Of a stretch of 64,000 nt of DNA, positions 11,025-21,902 are shown in pieces (the stretch's first letter is position 1; every line of letters starts with the position of its first letter). The stretch comes from Rhipicephalus microplus. Its lineage: Eukaryota > Arthropoda > Arachnida > Ixodida > Ixodidae. Under the pieces are notes generated by a model that was not told the origin of the DNA, ran no database searches, and worked only from the letters and a program-made list of their open reading frames with translations. The DNA lies in the NCBI RefSeq assembly GCF_043290135.1, contig NC_134710.1, forward strand, positions 135,244,155 to 135,308,154. The letters are read 5' to 3'. The position numbers were made by a program, and so were the translations under genes.

Positions 11025-11276
11025 AAAAGGAAGCATAGCGTAGTAAAAAAGAAAAATAGAGATAGAGAGAGGGAGAGCAAGGCCAGAAAGAGAAAGAGAG
11101 AAGTATACGAAGAGAGAGAAAGAAAGCAAAAAAAAGATGGAAAGAGCAATAAAGTGAAAGAAAGAAGAAATAGAAAGAGACAGAGCCAAAAAAAAGACAA
11201 AAAAAAAGAAAAGAGATGAGAGAAAAGGAAAGGAACAGAGACAGAAAGAAAGAGAAGAATTAGGAGAAACTAAGAA
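11025..11276. repeat. Purine-rich (GA/AAAG) low-complexity tract
   Basis: The + strand is almost pure A and G (AGAGAG, AAAGAAAG, AAAAAAG) for about 250 bases. The long open frames on the minus strand here translate only low-complexity Phe/Leu/Ser and are not genes. Confidence 0.9.
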
Positions 11277-11637
11277 GGCCACCCAACTCCGCACCCCTTT
11301 CAGGCTTGGCGCCATTAGTACGAAGCTACCTCACTTTACTCTTTCAGACCGAGGTAGCTGGAACGTACGTATAGGTGGTTCCCCGCGATAAAACAATGTG
11401 CAGATGCCGTAAAAGCACCAGCCATTCATTTACGTCATGCCAAGACCCTACACAAAAGCACGACAACCAGATGGTGATCCCTTAATTTATTTATTTATTT
11501 ATTTATAATACCCTCAGGGCCAAATGGCATTACAGAGGGGAGTGGATTACATTGAATAACACATGGTACATGGTGGGGAGGGAAAAATACAGCGTTAGTA
11601 CGAATATAAGCAAAAGTCAGCGTAAAACAAAAATACA

Positions 11638-12743
11638 TTAAATAGGTCCTGCGTATACAATGTTAGCTACGGTATCACGAAAAAGATGGTTGTCGTTAAT
11701 AGCAACAATTTCAGGAGGAAGGTGGTTCCACTCGCGAGAAGAACGAGACAGGAACGACTGCGCAGCTGTGTTAGTACGATAAGTGATAATTCCAACGTTG
11801 TGACGGTGATCGACACGGTTGGAAAAATACTGGGGTTGCGAAATAAGTTCGTCACGCAAGATGGGGTGGTGATACAATTTATGAAAAGTTGATAGGCGGG
11901 AAACCTTTCTTCGAAGTGACAGGGTAGGCAGGGACAGATTATTTTTCATTGCAGATATACTGGCAGTGCGATTGTAGTTCGATAATATGAAGTGTGTGGA
12001 ATTATTCTGAACTAGCTCAAGCGATGTAATTAAATTAATGTGGCTGGGATCCCAAATCGAAGAAGCATATTCTAGTTTAGGTCGTATTAATGTTTTGTAC
12101 AGGGCTAATTTCAATGAAGATGGAGCTTTGGAAAAGTTACGGCGTAGGTACCCAAGCGTACGGTTAGCTTTGTTGATTATTTGTTCGACGTGCGTTGCCC
12201 AAGAGAGATTGGATGTTATGTGGACGCCTAAGTACTTGTACGAGTTAGTAGATTCAAGAGGTATGTCGTTTAAGTAGTAAGTAAATTTACTGCAAACACT
12301 GCGGGACACGCGCATGACTTTACATTTGTTTATGTTCAATTCCATTAACCATGTACGGCACCAGTTATCAACAGTGTTAAGGTCTGATTGAAAGTACACG
12401 AATCGGTTATGTTATTTACCTCACGAAAAATAACGCAATCATCAGCAAATAAATGAATTCTGGATTTAATGTGGCAGGGGAGGTCATTAATATAAATTAT
12501 AAATAAGAGAGGCCCAATTACCGATCCCTGAGGAACGCCGGAGTGTACTTCAGTAAAACAAGAATTATACCCGTTAGCGTAAACAAATTGTGAGCGATTT
12601 GTGAGAAAACATTCAATCCATTTAAACACGTTATGATCAAGTTTCAGTTGGCTTAGTTTGTGAAGTAAAAGTTTATGACATACCTTATCAAATGCTTTGG
12701 AAAAATCTAAAAAGATGCAATCAGCTTGTGATGAGTTGTCCAA
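11638..12743 (-). pseudogene. CR1/jockey-like ORF2: RT palm, thumb and C-terminus
   Basis: In 12743-12345 the minus strand encodes motif A (CIFLDFSKAFDKV), motif B (SGVPQGSVIGPLLF) and motif C (LFADDCVIF), all with catalytic residues intact. A frameshift near 12385 moves the sense to 12399-11638. That stretch carries the LNINKCKVMRV block (motif D/E), YLGVHITSNLSWATHV, LEYASSIWDP and the terminal REWNHLPPEIV block that closes many CR1/jockey ORFs. After the stop, about 150 bases of 3' UTR lead to the AAAT tail. Confidence 0.85.
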
Positions 12744-12744
12744 A

Positions 12745-13862
12745 ATGTGGTGTAATCTGTTAGTAAATGATACCAGTTGTGTGTCACAGGAGTATGATTT
12801 ACGAAAGCCGTGCTGAGATGACGTGAAGAAGGAATTACTTTCAAGAAAATTTACAAGGTTTGTGAATATGATGTGCTCTAATAGCTTACAGTACGTACTG
12901 GTGAGGGAAATGGGACGATAATTAGCAGGGGAACTTTTACTACCAGATTTATGAATAGGAACTACTTTCCCGATTTTCCATTCAGATGGGAGAGTAGAAG
13001 TGTCGAGTGATTGCTGGAATATCTTGGCTAATATGATGGAACTAATTTCTACAGTATTTCTTAAAAATTTACTATTAATCTAATCATAACCAGGGGAAGA
13101 ATGGTTGCCTAATTTGTTGATAAGGGAAGCGATACCAGAAATGTCTACTAGAATTGATGGCATGGGGAGGTGATTGTAGCAAAAGGTGGAAGGAAGTGGA
13201 ACATCAGATGTTTTTGTAAACTGGGCAGCAAATGTGTTGTTGAGGGCTGTTGCACACTGATTGATGGGAACTGTGTCACCAGATGAGTCTTGCAATAAGA
13301 TGTAATTATCTTTTGGGGGATTGATAACGCGCCAGAACTTTTTTACATTTGTTTTTAACATTGACGGCAATACATTAGAGACGAAGTTACCTTGTTTGAG
13401 TGCCCTGACGTGAATACTAGATGCGGTATTATAAGCGGCCCATCGCTCGTTAGTTGGCGAGCACTTAGCTGAACGATAAAGGCGTTTTTTCTTGTTAGAC
13501 AGGCGTTTGATAGTGGTATTGTACCATGGCGATTGTGAGTGACTAGCAATAGTGTAGGTTGGTATGTGCTTTACGGTGAGGCGATGAACTTCGGCAGCAA
13601 ACATATCCCAGTTAGACTGAACGGAACGCTTGTTAAAATCGGTCAGAAAGACGTCGGTAAATTCAGATAATTCACGATTGATAGCATCGAAGTTAGCTTT
13701 TTTGTAATCGCAAATAGTTTTTTTCATTCTGGTGCTTTTAGGAGGGGTAGCGTGTAAGTCAAAGGTGAGCAATGAGTGGTCACTAATACCTGGTAAACAG
13801 GTAATAGTTGTACAGGTAATGCCCAAGGACCCAAAATTGTGAACCCGTGCCAGATGTCTCAC
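12745..13862 (-). pseudogene. CR1/jockey-like ORF2: endonuclease end, linker and start of RT
   Basis: The open frame 13862-13080 begins in the endonuclease tail; SDHSLLTFD is the conserved final block with the catalytic histidine. It continues through the long lysine/arginine-rich linker typical of jockey/CR1 elements (PWYNTTIKRLSNKKKRLYR, KKFWRVINPP). A TAG then stops it. The same frame carries on past the stop with RT blocks SEWKIGKVVPIHK and NYRPISLTS, then SQHGFRKSYSC. It is not a host gene: the neighbouring 3' part supplies the remaining RT motifs. Confidence 0.75.
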
Positions 13863-15456
13863 CGCTTCTCGGTGTGTTGCTCACGTTGTTTCGCGTGAGT
13901 AGCACAACTCCGGCCCTGGAAAGCGCTTCCGCTGCGTTCACGCCTCCGCCCGCGCCGCAGCCGAGGTCCTTGGAATCCAGAGACTGGAACAGCTGCCGAG
14001 TACACGGGGTGCGCATTATCATGTAGCGTGGCGTTAGAATATACAAATGTTCCATGCAATCCTGTTATCTCGTTAAGCTGTTGACAATTTTGTGCGTCGC
14101 GCATTCTCCAAAATGTACGATTTTTTTAGATGAAATGCATAATAAACATAATATGAATGTTGTTGCTCTATCAACAAGAGAAGGGTTAGGTATTAAAAAA
14201 AAGGCTGACCGGGGTTCTGTTTAGCCCGCTAGGTATATTCTGTTCTTATCAGAAGAGGGGAGTGATGGGCTCGAAGAGGAGATCGTGATAGGCCTATCCC
14301 GTTACTGGGCACAATATTAGCAATCGTGGTCGGCAAATGAAAAGGAAAAAACTCTTTTCAGAACCGAAAGCATTTCTGAGTTTGGCTGTCGATGTGTAAA
14401 ATTTACTAACATTGTCATTTGGTTTCCACATCAATGGTCACCACTTTTGTGTGTAGTGTTCCCTCGTGACATTTGCTATATCGTGTTTGACCCGGTCTCC
14501 TTCCTGATATTGTATACGCACTCTGTTTGTAATACGAACTTTCAGACGCATAAAACACCATTTCTGTGCTTTGAAAACGTTTATCAGCATCACAATAATA
14601 CGCTCCCTGTAATTAGTCATAAGGACCCGTTTTATACGCACACAAACGCACACAAAGAAAAAAAACATTCCTATATTAGCATTGTTCATAACGATCACCA
14701 GATAGTGAAAATTAGGCCAGGGTGATCTATTATGGCACACCTCATAATAATATCGTGCTTTTGACAAGTAAAACCTCAGAATTTCATTCAGGACGAAAAT
14801 TTGGGCTGATTCTTGTGTTGGGCGGGCCATTAGTGAGGATGATGTATAAATTGCAAAAAAGCATAAATGAAAAAATCTGTAAAATCGGCTGCCAGATTTC
14901 TGAAAAATGTGGAGATGAGAAACTCAGTGACGGGCTTATCGACGAAAAAGAAGCGGATTGTAATGCAATAAAAAAAGTGTATATTGAATGGTGTGCGCAA
15001 TTTCTCGAGATAACTGTCATTTCGCTACTAATATGACTGGTGAAGTTAATGTTACTTTTAATGTAAAATTGCCAAAAATTACGCATGTATGAGGCGTTTT
15101 TTTTTTACTAAAAAAGCCAAATGCACTGTAAGTGAAAGTGAGAAAAACGCGCTTTTTTTCTATATACTGACAATATGATTGGGTCTTCTCTAACAACTTT
15201 TTCCCACTATGTTTCTATCCCCCAAATACCAGGAATCTAGGATGTGGCGAAAATCTACATAGCCAAATATCGTCAGTATTTTAAAGTTTGTATTTGGCTC
15301 ATATAGATTAAATATTTCACTTGGACGTGAATGAGATAGAGAACGCAACTGGCACCAGTTGCGTTCCCCAAACGTGTGCTGCTTGATACTTACGAGCTGA
15401 ACGTGTCGCAAGGACTTATCGTCGTGTGTGTGTTGTGCTGAGAGTCGTCAGTGTCT
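13863..15456. other. Gene-free stretch with one cysteine-containing open frame
   Basis: No recognised gene. On the + strand 14722-15036 is open. Its second half (about 14840-15020) has several cysteines in an acidic/lysine-rich context, but I see no splice acceptor, signal peptide or family match. AT-rich sequence with T and A homopolymers fills the rest. Confidence 0.35.
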
Positions 15457-16760
15457 ATCAACTCAAGCTGTCGCTACGTGGTGAGGGATGCCAGCTCGTC
15501 ATTACTTTCGTACGAAGTTCCCTGCTTTTCACTGATCTTTAGAACAAAAGATAATTTTGTCCCTACTTTTTCTTCCACTATTCTACGTCATCAGACTAGC
15601 CGTAGCTGTAACTACTAGTACGTATATCTGATTTTTCACTGATGACCCCTGTTTGGTGTCGTATCTATTTACCAGAGCTACTACTCCAAAACTCCAGCAA
15701 AATACGATACATCCTTAAAGGTAATGCCAGTTGATTCTTTAGCAGTTAGAAACTTTTCGCGTTTACTTTTCATGCACCCAAACCACCCGCGACGTATACG
15801 CTCAACGTAACACTCAAATAGAAGTAGGCGATTAGCTCGCAAAACAGGAGCGCGCCACTCGTCAGTTGACAGAAAACGTTTAAGTGTAAAAGTGCTACCC
15901 CTCCGAATCACCAAAACTTTCGACATTGCGGAAACATTGAAGCCAACAATATCGAAATGGAGCAAGACAAAAGGAAGTTACGGCGCAATGAACGCATAAC
16001 AAAGAGGATAATCCAGAGCACTAAGCTTGGCTAAACTCGCAAGGTCAGAAGTTTGAAGCCGCGCCATTTCTTTAAATGCAAGTATGGAGTTTCAAACAGT
16101 TAGGAGAAGGCTAGGCGAGCTACAAGTCATGGGAAGTTGAGAACGATTGGTGGTCAGGTGTTATTCGACAGTGCTAAGAACGTGCACCAAAACTTCCTAA
16201 TTAGAGATAGCACAGCAGCCTAGCATGCAAGGACAAAATTCGGTTCGAATGCCGATGCCGAAACATTTCCAATCGTATGTTTACTTAAAAAGTGTGATGA
16301 TGGAATTGTTAAAACAAGAAAAAGAGTAAAGTTGTTGGGTGCAGCCTCTCTGGCGACCATCTGCCGGTAAAGCACTCGCTCACCAGAGCAGGATTGACCA
16401 CCCTAGTGCAGTTCTTGGCCAGTACACCTCCCACATGAACACACTTAATAAATCTCGGCCCCCAGTACCCAGCGGCTGTGGTCAGACCTGAGACGCAGTG
16501 GAGGGTGCAAAGAATCTCTGGGTGTGGACAGGTCGCCATTGGAATCATAACTTGGCCATGTTTAACGCTCAACCGTTATCGAGTGAGGATAGTCTAGCTG
16601 TGCTATTCGAGGAATTAGAGGTTTTAAGATGGGATGTAATGGGGATAAATTAAATAGGCAGGACACGCGAGGCTTATAAAGTGCTGAAGAACAGACACCT
16701 CCTATGCTACTGTGAATTAGTTCTCAGCAAAGAAGTACGGGTGGGGTTTCTTAAACACAA
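15457..16760 (+). repeat. Duplicated 1.3-kb block A (RTE 5' region plus upstream sequence)
   Basis: This block is homologous in the same orientation to 61753-63056. Shared segments include CTCGTCATTA(C/T)TTTCGTACGAAG, AACAAAAGATAATTTTGTCC, TACTCCAAAACTCCAGCAAA and AACCACCCGCGACGTATAC. The last 430 bases are the start of an RTE-like LINE. The first 850 are either its long 5' UTR or a flanking repeat carried along with it. Confidence 0.8.
15681..15965 (-). CDS. Hypothetical short ORF in the duplicated block
   Basis: An open frame of 94 codons, antisense to the adjoining RTE-like element. I do not recognise a family. The C-terminal 45 residues, rich in Lys/Arg/Glu (ERIRRGWF, KSKREKF), stay open in the homologous copy at about 61985-62115 despite roughly ten amino-acid changes. 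That is weak evidence for constraint and could be chance. The start chosen is the first ATG. No promoter or splice signal was identified. It may simply be an antisense frame in the 5' UTR of the LINE. Confidence 0.2.
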   Translation of the reverse strand: MLHFDIVGFNVSAMSKVLVIRRGSTFTLKRFLSTDEWRAPVLRANRLLLFECYVERIRRGWFGCMKSKREKFLTAKESTGITFKDVSYFAGVLE

Positions 16761-17364
16761 TATTATCACTGGCAACATCTAGAAATACGGTATCATCAGT
16801 AAGAGGGTGGCAAGTATCGTAATGAAGTTTACCAAAAGTTACAAGGTGAAGGTGATACAGGCCTACGTGCCTAAATCGAGCCATAATGATCATTTGGATG
16901 AACGCTTCTACGAAGAAGTAGAGTCAGCAATTATTGCATTAAAGACAAGAAGGGCAATATCATAACCAATATAGATGAGATGGTTGAGATGGTAGAAGAG
17001 GTCTACAGAGAGCTGTGGAGAAGCCGAAACAACCAGGATCACATCGTAAGAAGCAATAATGTCCCAAAGAAATTCGACATCCTACCTGTAATGACAGGGA
17101 TAGTAAGGAAAGCCCTTGCAGAAATGCAGAGAGGCAAAGCCGCAGGTGAGTATAAGGTAACAACAGATCTACTGAAATATGGCGGAGAAATCGTGTTATA
17201 AAAAACTGGCCACGTTATATACAAAGTGTCTCTTGATGGGAAGAATACCAGAATCTTAGAAGAATGCCAACATCGTCTTGAATGATAAAAAAGGAGACTT
17301 GAAAAATTACAGGCTCATCAGCTTGCTGTCAGTTCTCTACAAACTATTTGCAAAAATAATAGTT
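16320..17364 (+). mobile_element. RTE-like LINE, copy 2, 5' part
   Basis: The 5' region (16320-16760) matches 62620-63056. From about 16800 the sequence matches copy 1 (VIQAYVPKSSHNDH corresponds to copy 1's VVQAYAPTSSHDDA). At about 16945 some 800 bases present in copy 1 are missing: the endonuclease start is joined directly to the RT linker (ITNIDEMVEMVEEVYRELW). RT fingers (MQRGKAAGEYKVTTDLLK) and motif 1 (KNYRLISLLSVLYKLFAKII) follow, until the gypsy element interrupts at 17364/17365. The rest resumes at 22057. Confidence 0.85.
17361..17364. repeat. Target-site duplication AGTT (left)
   Basis: AGTT precedes the left LTR, and the same AGTT follows the right LTR at 22053-22056. The RTE sequence reads on across the insertion with one AGTT removed. 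Confidence 0.9.
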
Positions 17365-17514
17365 TGTGAAGAAGAAGATGTGCCTGCGGCGAGCAGCATC
17401 GCCAACGCACGGCTCTCTCGGCTCGTGCTTCGGCTCGCTACTGTGCTGATCTCTGCTAGACGGTTCTTCACGCTGTCTTGCCGTTGTCGTTATCGACTAA
17501 TAAACCTCGTCACA
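17365..17514 (+). repeat. 5' LTR (150 bp)
   Basis: Runs from TGTGAAGAAGAAGATG to CCTCGTCACA. An AATAAA signal lies near the 3' end (17499-17504) and is conserved in the right LTR. At 150 bp it is short for Ty3/gypsy. Confidence 0.95.
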
Positions 17515-17532
17515 TTTGGTAGAGAGTGCTGT
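17515..17532 (+). promoter_or_regulatory. Putative primer-binding site
   Basis: TTTGGTAGAGAGTGCTG follows the LTR directly. The TGG three bases in is where a tRNA 3' CCA would pair. The priming tRNA was not identified. Confidence 0.45.
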
Positions 17533-17584
17533 TCATCCCCGTCGCTACACCCTGGAACTGCGAAGCCGCACGCTACCGCCCGTC

Positions 17585-18920
17585 ATGACTGACAACGCCA
17601 ACCCATCGGCATCGTCGCCCCAGTTCAACTGCCCCGGCCATCTTAGGCTACGGGACCCGAAGGTCTTCAGCAGTGCGGATGGGACCGACGTGGAAGACTG
17701 GCTTGAGCACTACGAGCTGGTGAGCGCCAATAACAAGTGGGATGAAGCCGACAAGCTCGGCCACGTCATATTTTATCTCCCCGGCCTCGCAGAATTGCGG
17801 TTTAACAACCACAAACACAACATCCCCACATGGAGCGTCTTCAAGACGTCATGTGCTGAAGTGTTTGGTCGGCCGGCTGTCCGCAAGCAGCGGGCAGAAC
17901 AGCGCTTGCGCGTCCGCTCTCAGCAGACTGGCGAAAATTTCACCAGCTATATTGAGGATGTCGTCGACCTTTGTCGACGCGCGAATGCCACCATGCCCGA
18001 GTCCGACAAGGTCAAACACATCCTGAAGGGCTCGACGATGGGGCATTTCAAATGCTCTTGGCTAGAAATCCGAGCACAGTTTCTGAAGTCGTCAGCTTAT
18101 GTCAGAGCTACGACGAGTTGAAAAAGCAACGCTCTCTGACTTGACAACCTCGGCGTGGTGGTGAGTCGCTGTCCAGTTTCGACACCATGCCTGACAATTC
18201 ACCATTGCTTTAGCAAGTCCGAGCCTTCGTCCGTGAGGAAGTCGCCCGCCAACTTTCTCTAGTGCCTTTTGCTCACGAGACCACCACCCGTCTACCCGCC
18301 CCGCTTCGCACTGCTATATCGGAAGAGGTTGCACAAGCTCTTCCCCTTGCGCACTACGAGCCGCCTCTATCTAGCCGTGTCCACTGCCCGCGTGTCGCAC
18401 AGCCGGTAGGTGCCCCTGTCGCCTATCCGCCAGCGATTCAGCCTGTGGCCGCGCCCCTAACGTATGCAGCGCAGCCTGTGGCTCCTCCTCTCGCCTGTTC
18501 GAAGGAGATGCAGCCCGTAGCCGCCCCGCTCACATATGCAGACACTGTGCGTAGGCTTCCGCAACCGCCGTATACACCACGCGCTCACAGTGCGCACACC
18601 CGGCTGCTTATATTACACCTTGGGCGGCCCCACCAGTCGCCAATCCATGGAGAACGCCCGATAACCGACCGATTTGCTACGCCTGCTTCACTCCCGGACA
18701 CGTTGCCCGCTACTGCCGCCGTCGACCTCAGATGTTAGGCAACTATGCCCGGTCGTCGCAACGCGGCAGCCAATCCTTCGACCAATACGGGCTGGTCTCG
18801 TCACCTCGCTATGCCCCTACTGACCACCTTGACTTCCAGCCGCAGTGCGCACCGTCTCCTCGTCGGCGATCGCCCTCCCCCATGCGTCGACAGCCCGGAC
18901 CTTCCGAACAGGAAAACTAA
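17585..18920 (+). pseudogene. gag (capsid and zinc knuckle), frameshifted
   Basis: The start is taken at the ATG at 17585 (MTDNANPSAS), 70 bases after the LTR. 17585-18121 encodes the capsid-type gag core: DVEDWLEHYELVSANNKW, LPGLAELRF and FTSYIEDVVDLCRRAN. The frame ends at TGA 18119-18121. Sense moves to a proline/alanine-rich linker (18262-18738). A perfect CX2CX4HX4C zinc knuckle (CYACFTPGHVARYC) follows at 18675-18716, in the frame that stays open to 18920 with an Arg/Ser/Pro-rich tail. At least two frameshifts separate the three pieces. The knuckle residues are intact. Confidence 0.85.
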
Positions 18921-19708
18921 GCACCGCAGTTCAAGAGGCAAGAACTGCGCTGTTTTCGAACTGTCTAAGCCCTCGCCCCTCTCCTGCTAACGTGGTCACA
19001 GTAACTGTTGAAGGTTATTGTACTTTCGCCCTTGTGGACACCGGCGCAGCTGTTTCTGTTATTGCCGCTAATCTCTGCCGTTTATTGCGCAAAGTCACGA
19101 CACCGCTTTCGGGACTGTCGTTCCACACCGCAAGCGCACAGCAACTAACGCCTCTCGCAGCCTGCACTGCAAGAGTGTCCATCGAAGGCAATCTTTACAT
19201 CGTGGAATTTATTGTTCTCGCTGTCTGTTCGCATGACGTCATCCTCGGGTGGGACTTCCTATCCCGCCATAATGCCGTTATCGACTGCGCTCGCGCCGAA
19301 GTTGAGTTTTCACCCTTGTGTGATATCCCATTTCTTGACGCTCTTCATCAGCCGGCGAAGTTGCTCGTTCATGAAGATACCGATATTCCACCTGGAAATT
19401 TTGCCCTTGTTCCCGTTTCATGACACGCCTACACTGACGCTACATGCCTTTTTATGCCTTCCGATATCTTCAAGAGTCGTCGAGCTCTGCCGCTGCCTTT
19501 CGCAACAATTGACCTTGCCGCCGGAAGAAGCAATATGTTCGTAAGCAATCCGCTTTCCACACCTGTCACTTTGCTTGCGGGGGAATGTCTCAGCCACGTG
19601 CAGGATCTCGACCCTTCGGCTTTGGTTGATGTCCCGGATGACTACTGTGACCACCCAACCAAAATCACTGTCGGCACTCGAGGAGTCGTCCAAGGATACG
19701 TTTTCTAG
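18921..19708 (+). pseudogene. Aspartic protease (retropepsin) and linker
   Basis: The frame open to 19423 carries the retropepsin active site LVDTGAAVSVI (DTG at 19037-19045) and the later VILGWDFLSRHNAVIDC block that forms the flap-to-C-terminal part in Ty3/gypsy proteases. A TGA at 19421-19423 interrupts the frame. It continues in phase to 19708 (LPLPFATIDLAAGRSN) as the usual protease-RT linker and ends at TAG, after which RT lies in another frame. It would release gag-pol products in an active element. Confidence 0.8.
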
Positions 19709-20640
19709 TGTCATTGCCGTTACTCTCACTCCCACCGAACATGCCGACCTGCTGCATCTTCTGCAAGAGTTCAGGAGGTCTTTCGATGTGTCGCAGCCTC
19801 AACTGGGCCGCACGTCGCAAGTCAAACATCACGTTGACACCGGCATACACCAGCCACTGCGTCAAAGACCATACCGTGTCTCCGCTGAAGAGCGCCGCGT
19901 CATCAACGATCAAGTCGAAGATATGCTTCGTAGAGACGTCATTCGACCAGCTCACAGTCCCTGGGCGTCTCCTGTCGTCCTCGTGCGTAAGAAAGACGGA
20001 TCTATCCGATTGTGCGTGGACTATCGTCGTTTGAACAAGATAACCCGCAAGGACGTCTATCCTTTGCCGCGCATTGATGACGCCATCGACACCCTTCACG
20101 GAGCGGAATTTTTCTCGTCGCTAGATTTGCGGTCTGGCTATTGGCAAGTCGCAATGGCTGAAGCCGATCACCAAAAAACTGCATTTATTACACCAGACGG
20201 ACTATACGAGTTTAACGTCATGCCCTTTTGGCTTTGTAACCCGCCTGCCACGTTTGAACGTCTTATGGATAATACGCTACGTGGCCTCAAGTGGAATGCG
20301 TGCCTCTGTTACCTCGACGATGTCGTGGTTTTCTCCCATGATTTTCCTAAGCAACTGCTTCGCCTCAGGCACGTTTTCACTTGCCTGATCAACGCTGGCC
20401 TGCAGCTTAACCTGAAAAAATGCCGCTTCGCTGCACGCGAGCTCGTCATACTAGGCCACATCGTGTCCAAACACGGCGTATTACCTGACCCGGCAAAACT
20501 TCGAGCAGTCGCAGAATTTCCTAAGCCGACGACTATGAAAGAACTTCGCCGTTTTGTATGCCTATGCTCATATTTCTTGCGCTTTGTTCGCAATTTTGCA
20601 TCTATCATGTCACCATTAACCCAGCTTCTTCCAGTATCTC
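19709..20640 (+). pseudogene. Ty3/gypsy reverse transcriptase
   Basis: The open frame 19575-20858 becomes homologous at about 19705. Family blocks are PYRVSAEERRVINDQVEDML, SPWASPVVLVRKKDGS, RLCVDYRRLN, FFSSLDLRSGYWQ (motif A), MPFWLCNPPATFERLMD (motif B, where the family's MPFG glycine is Trp and NAP is NPP) and CYLDDVVVF (motif C, YLDD at 20310-20321). The thumb follows to FLRFVRNFASIMSPLTQLL, and homology then stops abruptly near 20640. The glycine change in motif B and the missing RNase H argue against activity. Confidence 0.9.
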
Positions 20641-20789
20641 GATCTTCTTCCAGGCACGCCCAACCTTCCAGTATCTCAATCCCTCCGATGTCAAGCTTTC
20701 CATTTCGCCATCCACGATCAACTCCTTCATCGACGCAACTGCGTTCCCGATGGCCGCTGGTGGCTACTGGTCGTTCCACGCACTTTACG
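20641..20789 (+). other. Junction replacing RNase H
   Basis: Ty3/gypsy elements normally have several hundred bases of RNase H and connecting sequence between RT and integrase. Only about 150 bases remain, and I cannot find RNase H active-site blocks in any frame. Confidence 0.6.
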
Positions 20790-21867
20790 ATTACAAGTGT
20801 GTGCCTCTCTTCACGACGATCCGCAATGTGGCCACGCCGGGGTGTTCAAAACATATGAACGCCTTCGCCATCGCTATTACTGGCGCGGCATGTACAATTT
20901 TGTACGCAAATTTGTGCAGTGCTGTCCTGACTGCCAGCGACGCAAATCAACAGCGCCACGAGCGACTGGCGCATTGCAGCCACTTCCATGCTCTGCCAAG
21001 CCATTTGATCGTGTCGGCGTTGACCTCTACGGCCCCCTTCCATCGAGATCAAATGGTAATCAGTGGATTATAGTGGCAGTTGACCACCTGACACGCTACG
21101 CCGAAACAGCCGCTTTGCCGAGCGCTACAGCTCAGAATGTCGCCTCTTTCGTTTTACGTCGCTTTATCCTTCGACATGGTCCACCTCGAGAGCTCCTTAG
21201 TGACAGAGGCCGTGCTTTCCTCTCCGAGGTCATCGAAACTCTGCTTTCGGAATGCCACGTCATTCATCGGAAAACGACAGCATACCACCCGCAGACTAAT
21301 GGGCTAATGGAACGGTTCAACCGCACGCTGGGTGATATGCTCTCAATGTACGTGGCATCTGATCATAGCAACTGGGACCGTCTTCTCCCATACGTCACAT
21401 TCGCATATAACACCGCAGTTCAAACAACCACGGGATTCTCACCTTTCTTTCTTCTTTATGGACGCGAGCCTTCCCATACAATCGACACCCTACTACCCTA
21501 CCGTCCTGACGCTTCCAAGTGCCCACCTGTCTCCGATGCTTCTCGACAAGCCGAAGAGTGCCGCCAGCTCGCCCGTGCGTTCACCTCAAAAGAGCAGCAA
21601 CGCCACAAAGAACACCGTAGCACCGCCCTTTCAGACCCCAGCTATGCCCCAGGGTCTCTTGTGTGGCTCCCAATTCCACACTAAACACCGGGACTCTCCT
21701 CGAAACTTGTCCCCCGGTACGAGGGGCCTTACAACGTTTTGGAAAAAACCGCTCCGGTTAATATTGAGCCAGTTTCCAGATCGGACGACATGCCGCAGCG
21801 CGCACGTGACATCGTCCACGTTTCCCGACTGAAACCATACCATGAGCCTCTGCCTGAAACTTCTTAA
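20790..21867 (+). pseudogene. Ty3/gypsy integrase with GPY module
   Basis: The open frame 20797-21684 begins in the HHCC zinc-binding domain (HDDPQCGHAG ... QCCPDCQ). The DDE core follows: DLYGPL, SDRGRAF and NGLMERFNRTLG, with exactly 35 residues between the second aspartate and the glutamate (DD35E). Family blocks TAYHPQTNG and FAYNTAVQTTTGFSPFFLLYG are clear. A frameshift after 21684 moves the sense to a frame that carries the GPY/F-like GPYNVLE and ends with TAA at 21865-21867. No chromodomain was recognised. Confidence 0.9.
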
Positions 21868-21888
21868 GTTGCCAGGATGGCTCCTTTT

Positions 21889-21901
21889 TCAGCGGGGGCG
21901 A
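21889..21901 (+). promoter_or_regulatory. Polypurine tract
   Basis: The purine-rich AGCGGGGGCGA ends two bases before the right LTR, the position expected for the plus-strand primer. Confidence 0.7.
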
Positions 21902-21902
21902 T

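Larger units (their letters stand above)
11482..13862 (-). mobile_element. CR1/jockey-group LINE, 5'-truncated
   Basis: On the minus strand the element reads from the end of the endonuclease through RT to a 3' UTR. It ends in an (AAAT)n tail, seen as TTTATTTATTTATTTA at 11482-11505 on the + strand. The same 3'-end style (a short hairpin-like GAGGG-CTGTAA stretch, then AAATAAAT) closes the + strand LINE ends at 42004 and 43037. The 5' end stops near 13862 within the endonuclease. At least one nonsense codon (TAG near 13080) and a frameshift near 12385 interrupt it. Confidence 0.8.

Noticed and set aside
10788..11315. 175-residue minus-strand ORF with hydrophobic stretches
   Set aside because: Translation of the purine-rich tract and a SINE. 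The apparent membrane segments are low complexity.
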